A stretch of DNA of 5,299 nt from Alphaproteobacteria bacterium. Lineage in GTDB: Bacteria; Pseudomonadota; Alphaproteobacteria; Rhizobiales; Hyphomicrobiaceae. Under the pieces are notes generated by a model. That model was not told where the DNA came from. It did not search any database and worked only from the letters and a program-made list of their open reading frames with translations. This document shows positions 1 through 5,299 of this stretch, piece by piece (position 1 is the stretch's first letter; each line of letters starts with the position of its first letter). Made by a program: the position numbers and the translations under genes. Location: the NCBI GenBank assembly GCA_005888525.1, contig VBAB01000981.1, positions 1-5,299 of the forward strand. Direction: 5' to 3'.

Positions 1-1750
1 AGGAGCTGGGGGTCGTGCCACTGGACCTTGGGCACCTCGGTCCAGCCGCGGCGCTTGGAGATATCCGCACGCTGGCGCTTGGTGGCGGCCGCATCTACGG
101 TCCACGTCCCGACGTCGATGACGACGCCATAGTCGGCTTGCGCCTTGGCGGCCGACAGGAACTCGTTGCGCACGTCCTTCAGCACGGCTGCCGGATCGCG
201 CTGCAAGGGGTCGCCCCAGCCCCCGCCGCCGGGATGGATGTGGCAGAAGACGTCGCCGCGCTTCATCTGCATGGTCACCTTGGACGGCAGCGGCCGGTTC
301 TCGGCGTGCGGGTTCAGGTAGTTCTCGGACGGCAGTCCGGGGCTGCCGCCGTAGAGGCCGAACGGCCGATGCGTCTTGCGGTCGGAGCGCACGGACATCA
401 TCGCTTCGGTCTCGTTGAGGCGGTACTGGCGCTGGAAGGGCACGCCGCCGCGGAACTTGCCGGCTCCCGCCTTGTCGGACACGAACTCGTAGGCGAGCAC
501 GGACACCGGCTGCTCGGCTTCGATGATCTCGGCGGAGGGACACGACTGATTGGCGAACATGTGCGAGTTGCCGTTGAGGCCGTCGGCCCAGGGGCGTGCG
601 CCCCAGGCGCCGCAGGTGAACTCCACGTAGACGAACGGCTTGCGATCCGCATCGTAGCCGCCGATGGAGATGCCGCTGTTGCCGCCATCACCTGCTGCCT
701 TGACCTTGTCGGGCAGCATCATGGCGAGTGCGCCGTACATGCAGTCGACCATGCGGAAACCCGTCAGCCCGCGCGCGGCACAGGCGGCCGGCAGCACGCC
801 GTTGCCGACGGTGCCGGGCGGGCAGATCACCTCGATCGCCCGGAACACGCCCTCGTTGTTGGGGATGTTGTTCGGCAGCACCGAGCGGATGCCCGTGTAG
901 GACGCCGACTTCGTGTAGGACAGCGTATTGTTGATGGCGCCGCGCACCTGAGGGCTGGTGCCGGTCCAGTCGACGACCAGAACAGCCGGATCGGCTTGCC
1001 GACATCGACGCCGTCGTCGTCGATCCAGTCCTCGAAGCTCCACTCGCCGTCCGGCAGGTCGCGCAGCGCAGCCCGCGTCAGGCGCTCGGAGTAATCGATG
1101 GTCTCGCGCAGGAATTGCTTGGTTTGCGCAGGACCGTATCGCGCTACCAGATCGGCGAACTGCTTCTCGGCGATATGGCAGGCGGCGAGCTGCGCGCGCA
1201 AATCGCCCAGCACCATGACCGGCACGCGCACGTTCTTCTCCAGGAACGTGATGATGGTGTTGTTGAGCTTGCCCGCCTCGTACAGCTTCATGGGCGCGAT
1301 GCGCAGCCCCTCGGCATAGATCTCGGTGGAGTCGGAGGCATTCGAGCCGGCGACCCGGCCGCCGACATCGGTGTGATGGCAGACGGTGCAGGCGAACGCG
1401 AGGCGCTCGCCCTCGTGGTAGAGCGGCTTCATGACGAAGATGTCGGGCAGGTGCATGCCGCCGTCGAAGGGATCGTTCATGATGAAGACGTCACCCGGCG
1501 CCATGTCCTCGCCGTAGTGGCGCATGATCGCCTCCATGGCGGTCGGCACCGAGCCTAAGTGCCCAGGTAGCGTGAGGCCCTGGGCGGCCAGCCGGCCGTC
1601 GCCGTCGGCGAAGGCGGTCGAGTAGTCCATGTTGTCCTTCAGCACGGCCGAGTAGGTGGTGCGAAAAACGGTCAGCGCCATCTCGTCGGCGATGGAGAAG
1701 ATGGCGTTCTTGAACAGCTCGAGCGCAATCGGGTCGGGTCTGACAGCCAT
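1..1750 (-). pseudogene. hydantoinase B/oxoprolinase family protein (HyuB-like), frameshifted, 3' end beyond the window
   Basis: The family (hydantoinase B / 5-oxoprolinase / acetone carboxylase subunit) pairs with an ATP-using HyuA subunit to open cyclic amides such as hydantoins or 5-oxoproline in the cytoplasm. Seen here: an N-terminal stretch starting MAVRPDPIALELFK, then NDPFDGGMHLPDI near residues 92-104 and the CHHTDVGG motif, both typical of the family. From ATG 1750 the frame reads 257 residues to PIRLF (codon 982-980). It then diverges into arginine/serine-rich sequence that ends at 827. From codon 977 one frame over, family-like sequence resumes (VVDWTGTSPQVRGAINN) and stays open for about 325 codons to the left edge, including FRGGVPFQRQYR and HPGGGGWGDP. 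One added base after 980 would give LFVVVDW, so a single-base deletion explains the break. The visible total of about 583 residues is near full family length. No hyuA is visible upstream; it could lie beyond the left edge. A sequencing error is an alternative to a true pseudogene. Confidence 0.85.
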
Positions 1751-1753
1751 CGG

Positions 1754-1759
1754 TTCCTC
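1754..1759 (-). promoter_or_regulatory. ribosome binding site that decides the hyuB start
   Basis: On the minus strand GAGGAA lies 3-8 bases before the ATG at 1750, as AGAGGAACCG-ATG. The frame also has a GTG 17 codons upstream (1801), but that start has no comparable purine-rich leader, and its extra residues (MACGCEQAPPVANSEEP) do not look like family sequence. The ATG at 1750 begins directly with the conserved N-terminus, so it is preferred. Confidence 0.55.
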
Positions 1760-1809
1760 TGAGTTCGCCACGGGTGGAGCCTGCTCGCAGCCGCAGGCCA
1801 CCTTGCCGC

Positions 1810-1838
1810 ACTGCGCGCGATGGCGCCGAGGATGTCAA
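1810..1838 (-). promoter_or_regulatory. weak promoter candidate for hyuB
   Basis: A minus-strand TTGACA at 1838-1833 matches the sigma70 -35 consensus exactly, about 83 bases before the hyuB ATG. The hexamer at the right spacing (CGCAGT, 1815-1810) matches TATAAT poorly, so this could be chance. It is listed because it is the only consensus-like element in the hyuB leader. Confidence 0.15.
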
Positions 1839-1974
1839 CCTAAGCAAGCGCTGCCCGCCACGCTACTGATGCGATGTCGCGCTACGCGCGCCATGCCGTT
1901 GCCGCTCATGGATGCTCCCCTGTCGAGCGCTCGCGGTGCTGCTGGTGAGACCCTGGAGGTCCCGGATGCTCGCG

Positions 1975-2568
1975 CTATGGTTGCCCGATCGATGAGGGTG
2001 CTTCAGTGCCCGGCGCCAGATGCCGCTCGAGCAGCTGCACGATCGCCGCGTGCGAGCCCGCCACCCAGTGACCGTCGGCTTGGTGGAGACCGCTTCCATT
2101 CTCGCGGTCGAGGCGCACCAGCATGCCGACGCCCGCCGCCTTTCCGGCCGCAATGTCCGACGCACGGTCGCCGACGCACCAGCTGCGGGCGAGATCGAGC
2201 TCCAGGTCGGCCGCCGCCTGCAACAGCATGCCGGGACCCGGCTTGCGCCACGGATTCTCGCGTCGAAATTCGCCTATACCTGCAGTGGGGTGGTCCGGGC
2301 AATGGTAGACGCCGTCGAGACGCGTGCCACGGCGCTCGAACTCGCCGCGCATCCACGCCATTAGATGCTCGAACTGCTCCGCGCCGAACAGGCCGCGACC
2401 GATGCCCGATTGGTTGGTCACGATGGCGACGGCGAATGCCCGATCGGCAAAGGCACGCACCATATCGAAGACACCGTCGATGAAGCGGCAGTCCTCGACA
2501 CGATGCAGATAGCCGATGTCTTCGTTGACTACGCCATCGCGATCGAGAAGAAGCCCCGCTCTTGCCAT
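1975..2568 (-). CDS. HAD-IIIA family phosphatase, GmhB-like (heptose-1,7-bisphosphate 7-phosphatase type), atypical zinc site
   Basis: GmhB removes the C7 phosphate from D-glycero-D-manno-heptose 1,7-bisphosphate in the cytoplasm, on the route to ADP-heptose for LPS. The 197-residue product, near the family's usual length of about 190, shows HAD motif I as LLLDRDGVVNED (nucleophile D9, acid D11), motif II as VTNQSGIGRG (T51), motif III as RKPGPGML (R108, K109) and motif IV as GDRASD (D134, D138). The substrate/zinc loop aligns without gaps to E. coli GmhB as I recall it, but the C-x-H...C-x-C ligands read C90, D92, N105 and W107, so only one of four remains. The start is ATG 2568; in-frame TTG (2574) and GTG (2571) codons just upstream are less likely. 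No strong Shine-Dalgarno sequence is seen. No LPS or heptose genes are adjacent, so the exact substrate is uncertain; a histidinol-phosphatase-like or other sugar phosphatase role is possible. Confidence 0.8.
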   Translation of the reverse strand: MARAGLLLDRDGVVNEDIGYLHRVEDCRFIDGVFDMVRAFADRAFAVAIVTNQSGIGRGLFGAEQFEHLMAWMRGEFERRGTRLDGVYHCPDHPTAGIGEFRRENPWRKPGPGMLLQAAADLELDLARSWCVGDRASDIAAGKAAGVGMLVRLDRENGSGLHQADGHWVAGSHAAIVQLLERHLAPGTEAPSSIGQP

Positions 2569-2621
2569 CACCAACCAGCCGTCTTGTTGCTACGCCCCGA
2601 CCTCGAATGGTCCGATGCTAC

Positions 2622-2648
2622 ATTTTTACAGAAGCGCGTGCCTGTCGA
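2622..2648 (-). promoter_or_regulatory. weak promoter candidate for the gmhB-like gene
   Basis: On the minus strand TCGACA (2648-2643, five of six matches to the -35 consensus) is followed after 15 bases by AAAAAT (2627-2622, four of six to the -10). The spacing is shorter than ideal. It lies about 54 bases before ATG 2568. The small ORF on the same strand ends at 2626, inside this element, so the two readings compete. Confidence 0.15.
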
Positions 2649-2751
2649 CCCCGAACGAACCCAGGCCTTTATCGGATGGGTCCCGGACGAACTTGGATTT
2701 ATCTTTGCCGCACGGTTCGCCCCAGTCATACTCGAAGTCGCATTTCAACAC
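2626..2751 (-). CDS. possible small protein or gene remnant, 41 aa, unrecognised
   Basis: A minus-strand frame starts at GTG 2751 and ends at TAA 2628-2626, giving 41 residues; without requiring a start codon it is open from 2787. The product begins MLKCDFEYDWGEPCGKDKSK and ends GVDRHALL. I do not recognise it. Its composition, rich in Asp, Lys, Gly and aromatics with two cysteines, differs from the Arg/Ser/Ala/Pro-rich look of shadow frames in this GC-rich DNA. About 73% of its third positions are G or C, against about 57% for the open plus-strand frame over the same bases. GGAA a few bases before the GTG could serve as a ribosome site. It stops 57 bases before the gmhB-like start, so it could be a leader or first gene of that unit, or the tail of a decayed gene. 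Chance cannot be excluded at this length. Confidence 0.22.
   Translation of the reverse strand: MLKCDFEYDWGEPCGKDKSKFVRDPSDKGLGSFGVDRHALL
2705..2732 (+). promoter_or_regulatory. weak promoter candidate for the MBL hydrolase gene
   Basis: TTGCCG (2705-2710, four of six matches to the -35 consensus) and CATACT (2727-2732, four of six to the -10) are separated by 16 bases. A transcript would start near 2740, about 54 bases before ATG 2794. The position is sensible but the match quality is only modest. Confidence 0.25.
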
Positions 2752-2780
2752 GCCGTTTCCGTCGTCTCGGACGCAAGACA

Positions 2781-2786
2781 GGCGAG
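2781..2786 (+). promoter_or_regulatory. ribosome binding site supporting the MBL start at 2794
   Basis: GGCGAG lies seven bases before ATG 2794 and is a moderate Shine-Dalgarno match. The plus-strand frame is open far upstream (to 2365), but that stretch is antisense to the gmhB-like gene and shows no MBL homology, so 2794 is taken as the start. Confidence 0.4.
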
Positions 2787-2793
2787 ATCACCA

Positions 2794-4047
2794 ATGGCGC
2801 AAACCTCGCAGATCGTCACGCGCGATCCCCGTTCCGCCACCGCAATCTTTTCGGCGCCATCCGAAGAGGTCGCACCGGGCGTCGTGGTGCACGCCCAGTT
2901 CTCGAACACCTACGCGCTCGAGACCTCGGTGGGCCTCCTGCTCATCGACCCGGGCCTATATCGCCTGAGCGCCTCGGTGCATCGGACCGTTCGTGGGTGG
3001 AGAGACGCACCGCTGCATACCGCTGTCTACACCCACGGCCACATCGACCATGCCTGCGGCTTGCGCGCATTCCTGGAGGCGGGCGATCATCCCCACATCA
3101 TCGCCCAGGAGAATTGCACCAAGCGGTTCCAACGCTACCAGCTCACCCACGGCCTCAATGCCTCGATCAACCAGCGCCAGTTCGGGCGGGAGGTCTTCTT
3201 CCCGCGTGAGTTCGATTGGCCCACGCTCACATTTCGCGACAGCCTGACCCAGCGCATGGGTCAGCTCGATGTGCATTACACCGCCGCAAAAGGCGAGACT
3301 GACGATCATTGCTACGTCTGGATCCCGGAGCGCGGCTACCTATTCACGGGGGATTTGATCATCTGGCGTGCGCCCAACTGCGGCAACCCTCAGAAGGTGC
3401 AGCGCTACCCGCTCGAATGGGCCGATGCGCTCGAGAAGACGGCAGGCCTTGGCGCCGAATGGATGTTTCCGGGTCACGGGCTCGTAGTCGTGGGGCGCGA
3501 TGCTGTCCGGCTGGTGCTCACCGATACCGCAGCTTATCTGCGCTGCATTATCGATCAGGTGCTTGCGCGTTTGAACGAAGGCGAAATGCCAGAGGACATA
3601 GTGCAGGCCGTTCGCTCCGATGCAGCGCTCGCGTCGCTCCCTTACCTCAGGGAGATGTACGATCATCCGCAGTTCATCGTACGCAATCTCTTGCGACTGT
3701 GGGGCGGTTGGTGGAACGGGAACGCAGCCGACCTGCTGCCGGCGACGTTCGCGGCCCAGTCGAAGGAGATAGCCGACCTCGCAGGCGGCACCGCTGCGAT
3801 TGTGGCACGAGCGCGTGCGTTGCTTGCGCAGAGGAAGTTCGAGCTGGCGTCGCATCTTGCCGAGTGGGCCGCGCGCGCCGCACCAGACGATCGAGAGGCG
3901 CAGATGCTGAAACGCGATGTCTACGAACAGCGCCTGGCCGCCGAACCCAATCTTATGGCGCAAGGCGTTTTCCGCGGCGCCATGAACGACGCCAAGGAAG
4001 CGCTCGGTGAGGAACGCGTCACGCGCGCCGGTCAAGTCGCTCTCTAG
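2794..4047 (+). CDS. MBL-fold metallo-hydrolase with alkyl sulfatase dimerization-type domain
   Basis: The predicted product is a 417-residue cytoplasmic metal hydrolase with no visible signal peptide. Residues about 25-230 form a metallo-beta-lactamase fold: LLLIDPG at 48-54, the metal motif THGHIDH (H81, H83, D85, H86), GETDDH (H172), FTGDL (D187) and PGHG (H228). The region from about 275 to 405 resembles the alkyl sulfatase dimerization domain, with GGWWNGN at 303-309, then LAGG, a helical ARALLAQRKFELASHLAEWA stretch and a YEQRLAAEPN region. Classic SdsA1-type alkylsulfatases are much longer (over 600 residues), carry a C-terminal SCP2-like domain and use Glu ligands. Here the ligand set (H172, D187, H228) looks like ordinary two-metal MBL hydrolases, so true sulfatase activity is unproven. 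The substrate is unknown; esters, lactones or sulfate esters are possible. The gene diverges from the gmhB-like gene, and its last 29 bases overlap the end of the convergent monooxygenase gene. Confidence 0.85.
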   Translation: MAQTSQIVTRDPRSATAIFSAPSEEVAPGVVVHAQFSNTYALETSVGLLLIDPGLYRLSASVHRTVRGWRDAPLHTAVYTHGHIDHACGLRAFLEAGDHPHIIAQENCTKRFQRYQLTHGLNASINQRQFGREVFFPREFDWPTLTFRDSLTQRMGQLDVHYTAAKGETDDHCYVWIPERGYLFTGDLIIWRAPNCGNPQKVQRYPLEWADALEKTAGLGAEWMFPGHGLVVVGRDAVRLVLTDTAAYLRCIIDQVLARLNEGEMPEDIVQAVRSDAALASLPYLREMYDHPQFIVRNLLRLWGGWWNGNAADLLPATFAAQSKEIADLAGGTAAIVARARALLAQRKFELASHLAEWAARAAPDDREAQMLKRDVYEQRLAAEPNLMAQGVFRGAMNDAKEALGEERVTRAGQVAL

Positions 4048-5299
4048 AGCTTTTCCGGGTGACGTCGTGGCACGCTTCGACCGGCAGCCTCAATTGTCTT
4101 TGCTCGCTCTTGATCCGCCTCGCTTTGGAAAGAATGCGCTCTCCGGCCGCTTCGTACTCGCGCCGAAACAGTCCGCGCCGCTGCAATTCCGGCACCACGC
4201 GGTCGACGAAGTCTTCGAGGCCGGCAGGGAGGAAGGGAAACATCACGTTGAAACCGTCGCTGCCGCGAGTGACGAGCCATTCCTCCATCTGGTCGGCAAT
4301 GGTTGCCGGCGTTCCGACGAAGGCGTGGCCACCATATCCGCCGAGACGCTGGGCAAGTTGGCGGACGGTCAAATTCTCCCGCTTCGCCAGCTCGATCACT
4401 CGCTCCCTGCCGCTCTTGCTTGCATTGGTGTCCGGAACCTCGGGTAGAGGGCCATCCGGATCGAAGCCGGAGGCATCGTGGCCGAGCGCGATCGAGAGCG
4501 ACGCAATCGCATTGGCGTAGTGCACGAGGCTGTCGAGCCGCGCCCGCTTCTCGCGCGCTTCCTCGATGCTGTCGCCGACCACCACGAGCGCACCGGGCAA
4601 GATCTTCAGATGGTCGGGATTGCGCCCAACCTTCTCCATCCGGCCCTTGACGTCCGCATAGAACCGCCGGGCGTTGGCTAGACTGGACCCTGCGGCGAAG
4701 ACGACCTCGGCCGTCTCGGCCGCGAGCTGACGACCGGCGTCAGATGCGCCCGCCTGGACGATGACGGGCCAGCCCTGCACAGGCCGCGCGATGTTGAGTG
4801 GACCACGAACGGAGAAGTATTTCCCCTTGTGATTGAGCACGTGCAGCTTATCCGGATCGAAATAGATGCCGCTCTCGGCATCGCGAATGAAGGCGTCATC
4901 GGCAAAACTGTCCCAAAGGCCCGTGACCACATCATAGAACTCGCGTGCGCGGGCGTAGCGCTCGCCATGCTCCATGTGTTCCTCAAGCCCGAAGTTCAGG
5001 GCTGCATCCGGATTGGAGGTGGTGACGATGTTCCAACCAGCGCGCCCGCCGCTGATGTGATCGAGCGAGGCGAATCTGCGGGCGATGTGGTAAGGCGCAT
5101 CGAAGGTGGTCGAACCAGTAGCGATCAACCCGATGCGCTCGGTGGCTCCTGCCAGGGCCGAAAGCAACGTGAATGGTTCGAACGAGGTCACGGTGTGGCT
5201 GCGCTTCAGCGCGTCGACGGGCATGTTCAACACGGCGAGGTGATCGGCCATGAAGAACGCATCGAATCGCGCGCGTTCAAGGGTCTGCGCAAAACGTTT
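4019..5299 (-). CDS. LLM-class flavin-dependent monooxygenase, NtaA/SnaA/DszA family, 5' end beyond the window
   Basis: Enzymes of this family (nitrilotriacetate, pristinamycin and dibenzothiophene-sulfone monooxygenases) use FMNH2 supplied by a separate reductase, plus O2, to oxidise C-N or C-S substrates in the cytoplasm. The frame is open to the right edge: 16 residues (KRFAQTLERARFDAFF) precede the Met at 5251, which is therefore internal (FFMADHLAVLN is family-typical). About 426 residues are visible and roughly 30-40 at the N-terminus are missing. Family landmarks are TGSTTFDAPYHIARRFASLD, HISGGRAGWNIVTTSNPDAA, the RYARAREFYDVVTGLWDSF stretch, LHVLNHKGKYFSVRGPLNI, PVIVQAGASDAGRQLAAETAE and, near the end, FVGTPATIADQMEEW and FNVMFPFLPAGLEDFVD. 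After LFRREYE, where relatives usually end within about 20 residues, it continues 43 residues in a basic, low-homology tail to TGA 4021-4019. The substrate cannot be read from the sequence, and no flavin reductase gene is in view. Confidence 0.9.
   Translation of the reverse strand, partial: KRFAQTLERARFDAFFMADHLAVLNMPVDALKRSHTVTSFEPFTLLSALAGATERIGLIATGSTTFDAPYHIARRFASLDHISGGRAGWNIVTTSNPDAALNFGLEEHMEHGERYARAREFYDVVTGLWDSFADDAFIRDAESGIYFDPDKLHVLNHKGKYFSVRGPLNIARPVQGWPVIVQAGASDAGRQLAAETAEVVFAAGSSLANARRFYADVKGRMEKVGRNPDHLKILPGALVVVGDSIEEAREKRARLDSLVHYANAIASLSIALGHDASGFDPDGPLPEVPDTNASKSGRERVIELAKRENLTVRQLAQRLGGYGGHAFVGTPATIADQMEEWLVTRGSDGFNVMFPFLPAGLEDFVDRVVPELQRRGLFRREYEAAGERILSKARRIKSEQRQLRLPVEACHDVTRKSSRERLDRRA

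Larger units (their letters stand above)
1751..1974. other. intergenic region between gmhB-like gene and hyuB
   Basis: These 224 bases lie between the stop of the phosphatase gene and the start of hyuB, both on the minus strand. I find no convincing hairpin followed by a T run after the phosphatase stop, so read-through into hyuB is possible. A minus-strand TTGACA at 1838-1833 is a perfect match to a sigma70 -35 box. At the expected 17-base spacing the -10 position reads CGCAGT, which is poor, so this is only a weak promoter candidate. A 24-codon ORF with a good Shine-Dalgarno sequence (1909-1835, minus) also falls here but is not supported further. Confidence 0.5.
2569..2793. other. divergent intergenic region between gmhB-like gene and MBL hydrolase gene
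   Basis: These 225 bases separate two genes that read outward, so promoters for both are expected here. The stretch is locally more AT-rich than the genes, for example the T run at 2623-2627 and the TTGGATTTATCTTT stretch just after 2690. Weak sigma70-like pairs occur in each direction and are listed separately. The minus strand also holds an open frame from 2787 to 2626 with protein-like composition. I see no clear operator palindrome or riboswitch. Confidence 0.5.

Noticed and set aside
1010..1022. Tandem GTC/CGT triplets in hyuB just upstream of the frameshift.
   Set aside because: They encode an Asp-rich DDDGVDV stretch within the reading frame and are too short to count as a repeat feature, and the frameshift is about 30 bases away.
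15..1094. Long plus-strand open frame of 359 codons opposite hyuB.
   Set aside because: It is the antisense shadow of hyuB: the minus strand shows clear hydantoinase B sequence through this region.
1751..1801. GTG start at 1801 giving hyuB 17 extra residues.
   Set aside because: It lacks a ribosome site and the extra residues are unlike the family; ATG 1750 has GAGGAA just upstream.
1837..1865. Possible sigma54 promoter on the minus strand (TGGC...TTGCT) upstream of hyuB.
   Set aside because: The GG and GC dinucleotides are 12 or 9 bases apart rather than the required 10.
1835..1909. 24-codon minus-strand ORF (begins MSGNGMARVARHR) with GGGGAG five bases before its ATG.
   Set aside because: The ribosome site is good, but the ORF is very short, of shadow-like Arg/Ala/Ser composition, unrecognised, and has no other support.
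1940..1974. Short complementary stretch (GACC/GGTC) just after the gmhB-like stop as a terminator.
   Set aside because: The stem is only about four pairs and no T run follows on either strand.
2365..2793. The MBL hydrolase frame is open upstream to 2365, allowing a 560-residue protein.
   Set aside because: Most of the extension is antisense to the well-supported gmhB-like gene and shows no domain resemblance; ATG 2794 with GGCGAG before it gives a sensible start.

Overview
The window is GC-rich DNA with strong G/C preference at third codon positions. The gene families suggest a soil-type proteobacterium, most likely an alphaproteobacterium (Hyphomicrobiales- or Reyranella-like). That assignment is inferred from protein style only; there is no rRNA or other phylogenetic marker. 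I see no mobile element, tRNA, rRNA or CRISPR array.

Layout from left to right: (1) 1-1750, minus strand: a hydantoinase B/oxoprolinase-family gene (HyuB type). It is broken by an apparent one-base deletion near 977-982, and its 3' end lies beyond the window. (2) 1751-1974: a short intergenic stretch carrying the hyuB leader. (3) 1975-2568, minus strand: a HAD-family phosphatase closest to GmhB (D-glycero-D-manno-heptose-1,7-bisphosphate 7-phosphatase). Its HAD catalytic motifs are intact but most of the family's zinc ligands have been replaced. (4) 2569-2793: a divergent intergenic region with weak promoter candidates and, on the minus strand, a small protein-like ORF of 41 codons that I do not recognise. 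(5) 2794-4047, plus strand: a metallo-beta-lactamase-fold hydrolase with a C-terminal alkyl-sulfatase-dimerization-type domain. (6) 4019-5299, minus strand: an FMN-dependent monooxygenase of the NtaA/SnaA/DszA (bacterial-luciferase-like) family, whose 5' end lies beyond the window. It overlaps the hydrolase gene tail-to-tail by 29 bp.

The genes do not form one obvious pathway. The hydrolase and the flavin monooxygenase are families often linked to breakdown of organosulfur or xenobiotic compounds, and a HyuB-type amidohydrolase also fits a catabolic accessory region, but the convergent and divergent arrangement argues against one operon. gmhB and hyuB point the same way 224 bp apart and could be co-transcribed, with no functional link evident. 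No clear novel system is visible. The points most worth checking are the hyuB frameshift, the remodelled zinc site in the GmhB-like protein, the glyoxalase-like metal motif paired with an alkyl-sulfatase-type C-terminus, the small ORF upstream of gmhB, and the extended tail of the monooxygenase.
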